Positions 1-12,200 of a stretch of DNA of 64,000 nucleotides are shown piece after piece. The DNA is from Hymenolepis diminuta. Lineage: Eukaryota; Platyhelminthes; Cestoda; Cyclophyllidea; Hymenolepididae. The DNA lies in assembly GCA_900708905.1 (NCBI GenBank), contig CAADRB010000034.1:434001-498000 (forward strand). The letters run 5' to 3'. The number at the start of each line of letters is the position of its first letter. Within the stretch, counting starts at the first letter, position 1. The translations under genes and the position numbers were made by a program. Below the pieces are notes generated by a model. That model saw only the letters and a list, made by a program, of their open reading frames with translations. It searched no databases and was not told the DNA's origin.

Positions 1-8
1 AGATTGAC

Positions 9-157
9 TGACGTCCAATTAGAATAGCGCGCGCACTGGGTGTCCATAGCAATATGATTGGCTAACAATTTTCCTATGTTTTATTGGACATAGAATGCCC
101 TCACCCCGTAAGTAAGACATTCTATTTGCTGATTGTAATTCAGTAACTATTTAAATA
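9..157 (+). promoter_or_regulatory. Promoter-like cluster upstream of the zinc-finger gene
   Basis: A CRE-like TGACGTCC lies at 9-16. CCAAT boxes lie at 15-19 (forward), 57-61 and 83-87 (both reverse). A TATA-like TATTTAAATA lies at 148-157. They crowd the 150 bases before the ATG at 181, as expected of a core promoter. The TATA-like box is only about 30 nt from that ATG, so either the leader is very short or a downstream ATG is used. The elements are seen; the promoter role is inferred. Confidence 0.4.
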
Positions 158-180
158 TCCAGTGTGAAAGGATTTTCATC

Positions 181-3100
181 ATGGTCATGGAATTTTCACA
201 ATTTCAGCGTCTTGGGGCTCGAGTAAGTACTTTACGAATATCGTAACTGCACAGTGTATGCCTATAATACTGTTTCGACATTGTTTGCATAGCTTATTTT
301 AATTAAATAGTACCGATTTGTTAAATTATAGCTTCTTTTGAAGTTTTGAAAGGCATAGGGTTGTATTAAAATGATCAAGAAATTGCGATGAACCAAGAGG
401 ACAGAAGGAAACAATGGTGGTTAATATAATTATACTTTTGATGCTTATATAAAAACAATAGTAGTGCTAATTGTAATGTAATATATGAATGAAAAGTCAT
501 ATATATGCGGCTAAAAAGACATTTTTGAGATCAAATTTAGGCGGCGTTAACTTTGCTGATTAAAAGCAGGATGTATTAAATTCATCTGAAACAACCTAAA
601 AATTTTAAATTTTAAAAATCATCAGATAACATGGATTCATAATCAGTTTTCGTCTGACGAGTGATCAATACTGATCGACAAAGATGTAAGATCGTAAGAA
701 AATAGACCGACGAAATGTGACTAAAACAGCTCGGATTTTTATACGGGTTTCCATTCTGTTAAATTAAACAACTAACACATTATTTATTTGGTCTAAATTT
801 CAGCTCGTTCAAGTTATGGAGTCTTGTGAACCATTTCTGAGTTTTCAAAGTCCACAAACTTTTTTTCCATCACCACTACATTTATGGATGAGCTTTCCAC
901 CTGAACCAAATCTACCTTTTGTCAATTGTATTGAAGATGTTATGGAACAGGCTTTAGATCTTTCTATGAAATCATCTTCAACCCCTTCCCCCCAATCAAC
1001 ATCTTTGGATCTTGTTCCATCTGGTCCTTTACATCCCCTCCTTCAGTTCTCAACTAGTGAACAAGATTTGTCCTGTCCGATCTGTAGAAAGCCCTTCAGA
1101 TTTGAAAAGAATCTTTTAAGACATCTTCAAAAGACCCATGCTGCTGGGAATGAAGAGTCAATTCTGAAGTGCAAACTTTGTCCATATACAACTCGGCACT
1201 ACAGCAATATGTATGTGCATATTCGAACACATACAGGTAAGGTAGTTATCAATCTTTCTCTCAAGCTTAACTAAGATATAAACCGGTTAGCAATAAAACA
1301 TATTCCTTTTCCAATTATCCGTTAAGAATGAAATTTAATTTCACGGATATTTCTCTCGTAGCTTTGGTCGATTTTCTTCTAATTTTATTGTTTAATTAGT
1401 CTTGTTACTGGATAAGATTTTATTAACTTTTGAACTCCATATCTAATGGGGGAATTGAAAATATGAAGGAATTTTTACATAGAAATTTAAAATCTATTTT
1501 TGTAAAGGAGTTTAATCAGTGCTGTGCTTCATTGTCCTGTGAAAACGGTTAGAACAAAAGATGGGGATCGTCAATGAAAGTAAGATACTTTTGGTGCGAT
1601 CATACGTTCATTCAAATAAATTTAATTCAATGCGATCTCCGATGATAAAAAGGCTCCTTTTCCAATATGGATCAGAATGGGAATTTCAACCACATGGGAA
1701 AGGAAAATTCCCAATTAATAAGATGGAAATGTAGAAGAAATCTGCAAAACCAAATCAGTTAGCTATTTAATTCAGATTTGTGCTATATTAATGAAAATAA
1801 TCGATTTAATTAAAATTTATATTGGTAAACAAGATGGTGATGCAATATGCTCAAATTAGTTTTTGAAACACGATGCTTAATCTCGGTCCATAAATATAGA
1901 TTCGCACAAATTTAGCTTCCACTTTTGTGTTTCTCAGATCGTTAGAGTTAAGCAGTTAATGTAATCGAGTTATTATAACTGAATTATATAAATAAAGATG
2001 AAAATAAGATAGCTGAAGGATGTGGGTCATCGCTTTCAGATTCTCAACCCTGAAACTGCCCTATAAAATTAATTTTTTTCCTGCATCTTCATATTCTTAT
2101 TTGTTAAATTATTATTTAATGAGGTTTTATTCATTTATATTAATACTTATTATTTAGCATACCATAAACTGTGCATAACAGTTAGGAATTATTAATTCAA
2201 TAAGGATACCTTCTTTAGACATACCACAACAAATACGGATCTTGATAGATACTACTTTATTCATCCGGGCTTCCAACGAAACCTTTTCTATACAAAGCCA
2301 GTTTAATTTATGAATCTTAATTAAGTGCATAGCTATGTGCGCCAGTGGCGCAAACATTAATACACTTGTTTGCGAAGCCGAAGGTTACGAGTTTAATGAT
2401 CATTGGTGTACACATAGTGAGCGGAATGGCCGGCGGGGCTACTTGACTCCAGTTAATAAAGAAGGATCCAGAATTTGGGTTCCTCTTCCAGAGAGACCCT
2501 CTGATGCTATTCCAGGAGAAATATTTGAGAAAAACTTTCCTAAATACGAATTGAATTTATATTGTTATAAAGCATATAGCTTATCCACAGGTTATTGGTA
2601 TTTATCTAGAATAAAAAAACAGGGATGATAAATTTGAATAACACTCATCATTAATACAAAATTACACGGCAATTTAGATTCCAAAATGACGACAAGTTGA
2701 TTTTATCATATAATAATCACATTTGAAGAGATAAATATCGGAGAGAAGTTCGCGCCCTCACAATCTCTGAAATCCTGAGAGCAATTTGCAATTATTTCAT
2801 GATTGAATTTAAGCGACAAGGAGGAATGACAAGAAATGTCCGAAGTTATATACAAAATTAAATTTGTTACATGAAATAGCTGAAAATTTCAAGTACTGAC
2901 TCGAAACAAGAAATGAACAGAAATGACTCACTTTTGATATTCTCGCAGCTCAACAAAAATACATTTTTATTTTATTCAACTAAAACAAGCCTGTTTTTTC
3001 TTTCGTTATCGTAGTATAATTTATTTAGTGAATCAGAACCCTTTTAATCATATGAAATTTGTGATTTTCTTGTAGGCGACAAACCGTATTCTTGTTCGGG

Positions 3101-3449
3101 ATGTGGCGCATCTTTCACTCAAGGTTCCTCCCTGAAACTCCACATTAAATCTCGACATGATGACAACATGTCTTTCTTCTCGCTCTCTAGAAAACCCGGA
3201 AAGAATAACCTTACGAAACTCTGGACGAGGGTGGTTCGACTTGACTCCAATGTTAACCTTTCAATTGCACAATCTTCCCTCTATATCCTACCACCGCAAC
3301 AACTCCTTGGTCTCCCACCCCCCATAGATAGTGTTAACATTAATAATGATCTTCAAGTCAGTGAGGACAACCGTAGTTCATGTGGATCCTTCTCTGTAGA
3401 AGCCCTGACCTCTTCTACAACATCTTCCCAAATTCCTGCCTCTCCCTGA
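181..3449 (+). CDS. Three-finger C2H2 zinc-finger protein (282 aa, 3 exons)
   Basis: Exons 181-222, 804-1236 and 3076-3449 join in frame with GT-AG borders. Exon 1 opens at an ATG with A at -3 and G at +4, and an in-frame TAA lies at 136-138; a start at 816 (residue 19) remains possible. Finger 1 uses C105, C108, H121 and H126; finger 2 uses C137, C140, H153 and H157; finger 3 uses C165, C168, H181 and H186. Intron 2 cuts the TGDKPY linker between fingers 2 and 3, and splicing restores it exactly, which strongly supports the model. Residues 64-68 read ALDLS, close to the PxDLS motif that binds the CtBP corepressor, so repression is possible (inference). The tail after finger 3 is Ser/Thr-rich with no further domain. 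Likely a nuclear DNA-binding regulator; I cannot assign an ortholog. The 1.8-kb second intron carries a SINE-like repeat. Confidence 0.85.
2330..2590 (+). repeat. SINE-like repeat copy in intron 2 of the zinc-finger gene
   Basis: This segment shares blocks in the same order with copies near 23.4, 33.8, 38.0 and 40.0 kb: a tRNA-like head, a stretch reading ATTGGTG, a GTGAGCGGAATGG-type block, and a tail near GAGAGACCCTCTGATGC. It keeps a 97-codon open frame (2335-2628), which I take as incidental because the other copies do not conserve it. Confidence 0.45.
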
Positions 3450-3904
3450 TGAGATAATTTCTACTTGAGCAAATGGATGAAAATATATGATATCTTCTTT
3501 CTGTAATCGTGAGGACTTTTCACTTTAAAGGGAGGAGTGTTTGGAAATTTCTCATGAGATCAGTCTTGACAAGAGTCTTGATGACAGAAAAGTTCCAGGC
3601 TGAAGAGTTCGCAGGCTTTGAAACGGTGTTAAAATAAGTGATTCTCAAACGGCGATAGAGGGGGGCTCTGAGTATTCACACCCGCTTTTCAGAGCCAAAA
3701 TCAAAAGTGCACCTAATTTTAGACAAAATTTTTTGTGATAGAGTAAAAAAGGAAAACTCACCATAGTTGTAGAGGAGTCCAGTGTACCTAGGTGTGTCAT
3801 TCTGAAATCTTGTCTCTGACATCTGTATTATTATCCACAGCAAGGCATAAATTTTGCATTTCTTCATTATCGGAAAGCGGTTGAAATATATTAACAGTAA
3901 ATCG

Positions 3905-3910
3905 AATAAA
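3905..3910 (+). terminator. Candidate poly(A) signal of the zinc-finger gene
   Basis: AATAAA about 455 nt downstream of the stop codon at 3449, followed by further A/T-rich sequence. It is the first clear hexamer noticed on this strand after the gene. Confidence 0.35.
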
Positions 3911-3914
3911 TAAA

Positions 3915-4200
3915 TAAGGGATAGGGATCTAAGAGCTGTTGAGAGTCAGGTGAATGTATTAAAGAGTCTTCATTCTTCATTTGACTTTTGGATTCAGGTT
4001 GTATAATACCTACATAATGGATAATTTACTTTCCCTAATTCAAATTTCATGACTTGTCCTCTTTATTACAGAGCAAATTCTTGCCACCGATATCCAGTGC
4101 TTATTAATCAGTTTTTAATTATGGTAGCCGGTCTTGTTCTTTCCACTCCTGTTTTCCTACTTTGAAGATGAGGAAGCCGAGTGATATTATATGATATTAA
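3915..4200 (+). repeat. 290-bp interspersed family, copy 1
   Basis: Aligns over its length with 59955-60260. Shared blocks include GGGATC...GCTGAGAG, ATTCAGGTTGTA, ATTCAAATTTCAT, TTGTCCTCT and a core reading GTGCTTAT then GGTCGGTCTTG. Spacing is conserved and the bases are diverged, so this is an old dispersed repeat. No coding capacity or terminal inverted repeats were seen. Confidence 0.55.
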
Positions 4201-4324
4201 GCAGAACTGAGGGAGCTCAAATTTGTCCATTAGAACAAACTGCCTTTTATATGAACTTACAACCGATTAAAAAGCAAAAAATACTGCATTTTTATTGTTT
4301 GAAAACAGCCGTAAAGATCAATAA

Positions 4325-4600
4325 GAATAAAGCGAAGGGACTCGAAAATATGCTGAGAAAGTAGCCATATTATCAATGGAATCTTGCTACATTTGATTTC
4401 TAAATTCTGGTTGCACACTATTTACCTAATGGTCAGTTCATCCTTCAAATTCTAAAATTTGTGGTTTGCCCTCCGGATTGCTGGACAAATTCTTGTTCAC
4501 GACGTCCATAGCTTATGTATCGATTTGTTAACTAGGATAGTCGATCTTATCACTTCAAGCAGAAAGCAGAATGATATTTGCTTATATAACTTAACATAAA
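4325..4600 (+). repeat. 290-bp interspersed family, copy 2
   Basis: Lies just after copy 1 in the same orientation. It keeps the AAAGCGAAGGGA head, the ATGCTGAGA block, the ACAAATTCTTG...GACGTCCA core and the GATAGTCGATCTT block. The near-tandem placement suggests a local duplication or nested insertion. Confidence 0.5.
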
Positions 4601-6016
4601 TTCTAACACCCATGTAGCAGTTGTGTAAACCTAATTCCGCTGCTGGTTAAAAAAGCCCTTCATTTGCTTACATATTGAAAATTTTGGTTGATTTTTCAGT
4701 CAAGTTAAATTTTGAAAGACTCGTTTACTATAATATGCATTTCATGAATGACCTTTTGAGCTCAAAGATGGCCATATCAGAAATCTCGGCGTTGATGACC
4801 AATAGGCAAAGTGTCAAATTAATCTGGAGTGCGGAATGAGGTACTTAATTTCATTATATGATTTTATCAAGCTACTGTAGTAAATTAATTCAAAAAAGAC
4901 GGGTTGTTAATTGGTTGAGATGGCGACAATATGTCGGTCCTGTCAGAATGCCAATCAAGCATTTCGCATCAATGATCTGTGGAGAGACAGACAAGTTGAG
5001 TCTGTGTTGTCGTAGAAGGCGAAGAAAAAACATGTAGGCTTAAAATGTAACAACTCGCGTACGAGTACACCAGTCAGACATCTCTTTTTAGTAACATCTT
5101 GAATTTTCTTATTTTTATATTTCTTTCTTGAAGTCTATTGCCATTGTTGAGAAAATTAGGATATTTGGGGAAATGCATGACTGACTAATCGCGGTGACAC
5201 TGGCTGTCTGCATATATTGTTTTAATGAATACCACTATTGTGGCGCAGTTTTGTGCCTTCTTTCATTCGAAATGTAAAAAAAGTTTCATTCTATTTATTC
5301 ATCTGGAAAAGAGGTAACACAGTGGGGAAGAAATTTTTTTATTAAAATAGGTTTAAACCTTAAATAGACATATAATTAATTGATTAAATGAATTTCTGTG
5401 TTTAAATTATCGGTTCTTTTGATGTCTTAAAGTAAATTTGACGCACACTTGCGCAGATTTTGCTTAAATAACGGCATTGTTATGATGTATTATAAAAGAC
5501 AATTAATAAGCTTTTTGAGGTCTGTGTGAAGCCTTACGCTGAAGCTGGAAAAGCATATCTGTGACTTACTTATGATAGAAGGCGATTTTCACAAAAAGTC
5601 ACTAAACGTGGGATTTGGATCGATAAACCGTGGCTTCAGTAGCTTTCACTGACGTCAAAAAAATGAAATATTTGAATCACAGATTGTCTTATGAATATGA
5701 ATCATTTTAAAATTTATATCACTTGAACAATTAGGAAATAAAAACTAAAACGGATGACTTAAAAAGTATTTGCTTTAAATATTCAAATACTTTATGATAT
5801 TTAGTGATTATAATACTGCGGTACCAATATTAAAAATGACTTTAATGAGATTAAAATATCATTTAAAAACTCATCGAATAACGTCATTGTTTAACATCGG
5901 CACTCCATGAGAACTGATTCTGGATAGAATACAAGCTCAAATATGAAAATTTCAGCGGATATCAAAAGCCACTTTAAAAACTATAGAGCAAAAGGAAGTG
6001 TCACCGCATTCTTAAA

Positions 6017-6041
6017 TAGAATTCACCTTGAGTGAATTCTA
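6017..6041. repeat. Perfect 10-bp inverted repeat
   Basis: TAGAATTCAC, a 5-nt loop, then its exact complement GTGAATTCTA. It could form a small hairpin. It lies in spacer with no gene beside it, and chance is a real alternative at this size. Confidence 0.5.
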
Positions 6042-6139
6042 ATGATCACACTTATGCTAAGTTCAAGTTAGTTCCATAAGTTCGAATGATATCATCTCAC
6101 TTTCTCGGACTTTAAAAATAACATAATGGGTAGGCCCAA

Positions 6140-6260
6140 CTATCTTTATTAATCGGCCTATCAGTAAGCGGTGGACATCATGGACAAGAATTTGTTCAGT
6201 AATCCCGAAATTCGAATTTTGGCAGGTGAGTATATGAAACAGAGTTGGGTATGAAAATGT
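6140..6260 (-). repeat. 290-bp interspersed family, reverse fragment
   Basis: The reverse complement keeps ACAAATTCTTGTCCATGATG, then CCGCTTACTGAT and GATAGTTGGGCC, matching the core of the copies at 4.0, 4.5 and 60.1 kb in the same order. Confidence 0.45.
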
Positions 6261-8413
6261 ATTGTTAACGGCTGCCCAAAATACACACATGTGCAATTTT
6301 TCTATATATTATTTAAATTGATCACGTGGACAAGATTATTAATATCTTGAACTTGGTGGCTGAGCTGCCTAGTTGGATTTTATTTTAATTTCATACTTAA
6401 TCATTAATCAACTTAAAATCGAGAACCTATGAAGGTGTTTTCTTATCATTTCGGGTGCCGGTTAAAATTTGTCATTTGAATAGTTATCATTTAAAACAAG
6501 GATACATAGGATTATTATACGTAATATTTCTTTCATATTTCTGACGGAATTCAAGCGTAGCAAATATCTCGATAGGTAAGATGCAATGATATGGATCAAA
6601 CAACATATCCTGATAAAGGAAATTTGGAATATTTGGATATAAAACAGTGAGCCATACCCATTAAGTGAAGTATCGACAACCTAATGAATTCCTAGATCAA
6701 ATGACATAATGCTTTTGATGTCCTTTTTCTTTACTTCTGAAGAATCTTTCTCTTTTATTCTTTATTTAACCATCGTACTGTCCCACGTGTTATTTTTTTA
6801 ACTTACTCCAACGATTATAAAAGTGACATGAAGGAAAATATATTTATCTGTACGAATAGATTACGTATTGCATAATTTGCATTAGACTATATTCTATCAT
6901 AGTGAAATACTTTTTGTATGTCAACTAATTTTAAAACATCCTGAAAGAGTGCTCACTTTGTTAGAGTAGCGAAAATTAGTTAAAGTGAGCTCCAGTCGCT
7001 CCTGTTGTTCTTTCAACTAAAATTGGATTCAAGTATCACTTTCGGACTTTGTTTTCACATGCTTAGCTTAAGAACGCCGACATTCTCAAGTCTAATGTTC
7101 TAAAGTATTTGAAGGGGCCATCTGCTGTGAATGAATTGTTTTTGTCACTCTTTGATCAAAACTTCCAAATGTGATTCCAATGATATTTTATTATTATATT
7201 TAATAAATACTACCCATTAATCTTTTACTTATAATCATTTAGTTATCTCGTCATTTCTTTAACCATATAAATATATTTAATAGACATCGGTATTGATTTT
7301 TTTCCATTTCTGACTAAATGTGTATTTGCATTACTATTTTTAAATATGATAAATATATTTTAAATTCTTCTAAAAGTCTCCAAATGAGTTAAATACTGGC
7401 AAAATTATTTTGATCGAATCTTTGAGCTCATTCAAAATTGTCAGCGGTTTATTCTCCATGTTTTGGCATATTTATCGACTAATATGACTTATACAAACAC
7501 TCAATAAAATAAAATGAAATAAATTATATAATAAGTCAGAAGGGGCTATAATTTGAACTAATTTAATCATTAATTAATTTTCATTAGCTCCACCTATTCA
7601 CATCTCATGATGAGTATGATTAATTATATATAATGATAAAAAGAAATTCCGATCCTCAATCAGAATGTCTAGGGTGCCTTACCAGTCCCCAACTCCTTAA
7701 GCTATTTCATTCCTACTGACAACTTAACGATAATTAGACCCATTGAGTTATTTAAGCTATTACGATTTAGCCAGCATTAACAATGGGTTTAAAATTCGAC
7801 TGCCAATTGTTACATTATAGTTACGGAAACATTGTTCGCTGAATGCCCGCGAGTCCTCATTTCACACTTAACCGAGTTTCACACGTTTGACCGACATATC
7901 CTCCTGTTCTCACGTCCCAATTACTACTACAGCAGCACAACAGCAACAGTAGGAATTCGAATTTTCCATCCGTCTCATACCTCGCTCCCTCACTCGCTGT
8001 TATTACCCTTGTTACAATACTACCCCTCTCTCATCTCCCTTTTCCCCGTACAATTTCACTCCACTGCCCCACCTCACAATTTAGCCGGTTCGAGGTTGTG
8101 TACGTAAAGTGGGTGAAACTCACACAAGTAGCATAAAATAGCATAGAGAGTAGTTTTCTAGCGTTGTAAGGCTTGACCGAATGCCATTTAAATAAAAGAG
8201 GGGGGGGGGGTTGAGGTAGGGCAGAATGAGCAGTACCAATACACGGCCATTGTATGCCTATTCATTCAACCATGACTAGCACACCACCTACTCTCCCCAT
8301 ATCATACACAAGCTTCGAGGCAATGCGAGAAATATGGGAGGGGACGGAAGCAGGCTATACGAGAAATGATGATAGTGAAAGATGATACTTAGGTTCGAAA
8401 AAAATTCTCGAGA

Positions 8414-8419
8414 TTTATT
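8414..8419 (-). terminator. Candidate poly(A) signal of PH-like gene A
   Basis: TTTATT on the plus strand reads AATAAA on the minus strand, about 120 nt past the stop codon of the gene ending at 8539. Confidence 0.45.
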
Positions 8420-8538
8420 TCAACAACAAAAATACAGCAGCCTTTTGTATTACATAGAGGAAGAGAAACAGGAGGGGACATTAAGGAGGGAGATTAGGCT
8501 AGAGATATAAAGAGTAATTTGTGTACAGGGAGATATGA

Positions 8539-9288
8539 TTACCATCGTCTGAAATGGCGTCTTTTAGGAGTCTTTTGGGGGGATAATCTGGGAGTTGGGA
8601 ACTTCCTGGGAGGTGGAGGCAGGGAAGGAGTACGTGTCATTGCACTGGAACTGTAGGCTTCACTGCTTGATTCGGTGTATCCACTATCACAGGCATCCTG
8701 CTCATATCGAGAGAAGTAGGATTCGCTCCCATACTGCCGGGAAGCATGCTTCAGCAAGAAGGATTGGGCACTTCCGGAGCGTCGATCAACAAAACTTATT
8801 CTCTCCTCCTCAGGTCCTTCATAATAATCTTGAACATCCAGCCCAAATAACCAATTGAGGTACTCACAGAAGGCAGTTAACTGTCCTTCCCGTTCGAAAC
8901 ATATAAACCAGTAACCAGTCTTTCTCCATTGATTAGCATCGATACAAATTGCAATAAACTTAGCCCGATGGTTGAATTTATAGTAGCTGATGATGTCATG
9001 AGTGAAAATTTTCACCTTTTCTCGTTTCTCTATGGGACCTTCGAGCTCTGTCAGCCGAATTTCATTTTCATCTGCCTGAATAGTACAAGCTGCTCCCATC
9101 TTCTCAAGTTTGTTTTTCAGGGTACGATATACAAAACAATATCCGGAGTTGGTACCAGGATTTGCTCGAGCGAAACCATAGTTAAAACCAAGTTCCTCAA
9201 ACCGAGCACGAATATTTGAAGGATGGCTTAGATAGGCAAAGGTAGAGGGTTCCCTGTTATAGCGAGTAACACTTCTATTACCATGCAT
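8539..9288 (-). CDS. PH-like domain protein A (flatworm family, 249 aa, intronless)
   Basis: One open frame with a firm start: an in-frame TAG sits three codons before the ATG and A is at -3. Residues about 48-148 look like a compact PH/PTB-type fold: alternating beta strands, a KVKIFTHDIISYYKF strand pair, GYWFICFERE, then a closing amphipathic helix (QLTAFCEYLNWLFG). The tail is disordered and Ser/Tyr-rich, then proline-rich and basic (SLPPPPRKFPTPR), so it could offer SH3/WW ligands (inference). Both the N-terminal segment and the domain align with the protein encoded at 48128-49588. This matches what I recall of the 'trematode PH-like domain' family, whose function is not established. Likely cytosolic or membrane-associated; no signal peptide or membrane segment. 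Confidence 0.8.
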   Translation of the reverse strand: MHGNRSVTRYNREPSTFAYLSHPSNIRARFEELGFNYGFARANPGTNSGYCFVYRTLKNKLEKMGAACTIQADENEIRLTELEGPIEKREKVKIFTHDIISYYKFNHRAKFIAICIDANQWRKTGYWFICFEREGQLTAFCEYLNWLFGLDVQDYYEGPEEERISFVDRRSGSAQSFLLKHASRQYGSESYFSRYEQDACDSGYTESSSEAYSSSAMTRTPSLPPPPRKFPTPRLSPQKTPKRRHFRRW

Positions 9289-12200
9289 TCTAGTCTAAAT
9301 GCGTGCAAATGTTAAAATTTGAATGTCTTTACTAGAGATATCATGACCTTGCATCCAGCCATTAGAAGCCTGCGTTAGAGCTAACGTACTCCTTGTGTGA
9401 CAAGTCAAGTCGCTTTGAATTGGCTCCAGCGGCATGCTAACGAGATTATTGGACCGACAGCGTGCTCCAGTGAAGACCATGTGCACTTGTAGATTCGAAG
9501 AAATTGTGCAATAAGATCATATAGCCCTCAGTTCTTGTGACTTATCATCTCACAATTTCATAAGCGCAAAAGATAACGCCTTTACGCAATATATTAAAAT
9601 TTTCTTTTTAAATTTGATTAATAAGGCAATTTAATTATAGATTTAATTAAGTCATTTAAATCTACTTACAAAATATATTTTTTGATTTCATAACTTACTA
9701 TTAAGTCGCTATTAGATTTATCATGTATTTAAATATACAATTAAGAAATAATCTGAGAACAGAGTTTAACGTCTATACCACTGATTTCTTATTAAAAATC
9801 GAAAAAGAGCGATGTAAGATGTTTTGAAATAACAGAGGCTTGAATTGTCGTGAGACGCAGTGATGACAATATGTGAGAATCACGAAGAGGCTTTGACTTG
9901 ATCTTTTACTTTAATTAAACTTTTGATTTGATAGTTTGTCACTCTCTCTTACCGCGATGGCTTTTCGAGTCATTTACTTAAATAATATGATAAGGTAAAT
10001 TAAGAGAGAATATGATTAGAGTAATGAAGAGAGGAATTTCTAATCAATACGTTATGATGAAAAGGGAAAGTCAGTTTCAAACTTTCATAATGAATCTATT
10101 ACGGCACAAAATTAACCCTTCTTACTGTTAAATTGAATGTGGGGATGGATAAATCCCACAAAAAGCAGCTTGGTTGCAAGTCTTAGTTTACGGGTGATCA
10201 ACTGAATACATCTATTCAGTACCATGAAGAAAGGGACTGTTTTCGGTGGTTTCTAAATTATCATCACCTTGCAGATGGTTTTAGTTGCTTCCAATTGAAC
10301 TACGAATTCAAGCAATCTTTTCCCAGAAATAAAAAGTAATATTAGAATGTAAAATTCTGTATTGAAGAGGATAGGAAAAAATTTGTTTTTCACAACCCGA
10401 CTTGTCCTCACTCAGTACTGACGCCTCCACTTCCTTCTCAGCCCCTCCTTTCTCTCACATTCATTTCTGATTGTCAAATACATATTTTTTACCACAACTT
10501 CTGGACTTATCACCCGGAAAAACTGTTGCATTCTGTTAGTATTAAGAAGAATATTAGTTCTATGGGGGATATCTAGCTCGACCTTGTGGGATTAGAGCTA
10601 CTTTAATCATTCCGTCTTCTAAATAGATCACGGTATTCGAATTCAGACTTGGGGGTTCTCAAATAATAGCTTGGTGTGCAATTAAAATGAATATTAATAA
10701 TTATGCTTTGGATAATATTTCGTTCAGTAAATTCAGTATAAGAAACTATTCACATCGATATTTATTGTTAAGAATTCAAATCGAAGATATAAATTTGACA
10801 GGGAAACATATACTTGTCTATATTTTAACTATTGAGAGAACTGAAATTGAAAGATTTCGGTCCCAAAAGGTATTTTTTCTGGAGCTTGAATAGTATTTGC
10901 TTCTGACCTCTGTGATCTGAGATATTTGGAATCATTAAATTCTGTTTAAGTTCTTTATGGAAGGCTATTAAATAAAACATTTTATCACACTTTAATTGTT
11001 TTCTTTGATAATTTCAATATTATTATAATATTTCCCAGGCTCGTTGGAGGAAGAGTTATCCAACACTTCTCCAAGCCAGAAAGTTAAGGATTATGGAGCC
11101 TCTCTGACGGGGATCTCGAATTCTGTTATGCCCTTTATTAGCCATACTTAATTAGTGTAATTAGTCATTTTCCTCAGTGATTTGCATTGTTTGGCCCGTA
11201 ACCTCTAACTTAACTAGCGCATCAACCATTGTGCCACAGTGTACAGATCCGTGATTCCGAATTTTAAAAATAGGAAAACTAAAGTAAGCGAAATTGACAA
11301 TAGTGTAATAAATTGAGAGGTTGTTACGACCTTACTGTCCTTAAATAGCATTTATTTAACTGGCGGTTAGTGCGGTCAATATCCTTATTATCAAAATAAA
11401 ACATGAGCATCAAACTGAGAACATCAAGATGAAAACGGTGTGAATATGATTTTAAATATGAATTAAATCAAATGACAAAGTAGATACAATTCAAATAAGT
11501 TGCTCGGATTAACTCATTTAAAGCAAAATTTATTGTAATCCAAGGAAAAGCCAACAAAAATGTCGATAGACCAATGAAAACGCTAATATTCTTACAACCT
11601 TGGATCGTTAAATCGGAAAAAAGTCAGCATCAAAACAAGCTAATCTAGTTAACAATTTTATCTTTAATGTTCTGAATTAACAGGCCTCAGGAATTGTACA
11701 AAAAACCAAGCCTACATTCACTTAGGATTAACACATCAATACAACTGCCTCACTGGTTAATCACAACATATTTGTCAAAAAAGTAGCGCGGACAGAGATG
11801 AAATTAATCTGGTCCATCGGACATTTCTAAATCATCAATAAATCGAACTCTTAAATTTCATCGAAACCATAAACAAGTTCAAACTAGGTTATATAAACAC
11901 TTCTATCGCAGTTTAATTATCCTGAAGAGTAATAAATATTATTAAAGCATTGTAATAAACAAGTGCGATAATCACGAGCACTTCGTCATAAATTCGTTTT
12001 AATAAGACTGAATTGTATAATCTATTAACATTTTTCCCGATATTTTCCAGTTAAAATAAAATGATATGTAAAAATAACAATTTTACGCCTTGATAGATTA
12101 CTTATTCTATTATGCAGATTATGCCGTGAAAATTGTGAGATAATTAAATGCCAGTTCATGTAATGTCTGAAATTAGATCATTATTACTTCAGCTGTATTT

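Larger units (their letters stand above)
4601..8413. other. Gene-poor AT-rich spacer
   Basis: No exon with convincing splice signals or domain content was seen on either strand. It holds a reverse fragment of the 290-bp family (6140-6260), two perfect short inverted repeats (6017-6041 and 6951-6990) and an 11-base G run at 8200-8210. The part from about 7830 to 8340 is richer in C and T and lies just beyond the 3' end of the PH-like gene. Confidence 0.5.

Noticed and set aside
2335..2628. 97-codon open frame in the zinc-finger gene's second intron
   Set aside because: It coincides with a SINE-like repeat, and other copies do not keep the frame; no splice or domain support.
7832..8107. 91-codon Ser/Leu/His-rich frame
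   Set aside because: C/T-rich low-complexity sequence near the 3' end of PH-like gene A; looks non-coding.
11195..11262. Functional tRNA gene
   Set aside because: A- and B-box-like blocks are present, but no complete cloverleaf with paired acceptor and anticodon stems can be drawn; treated as a SINE head.
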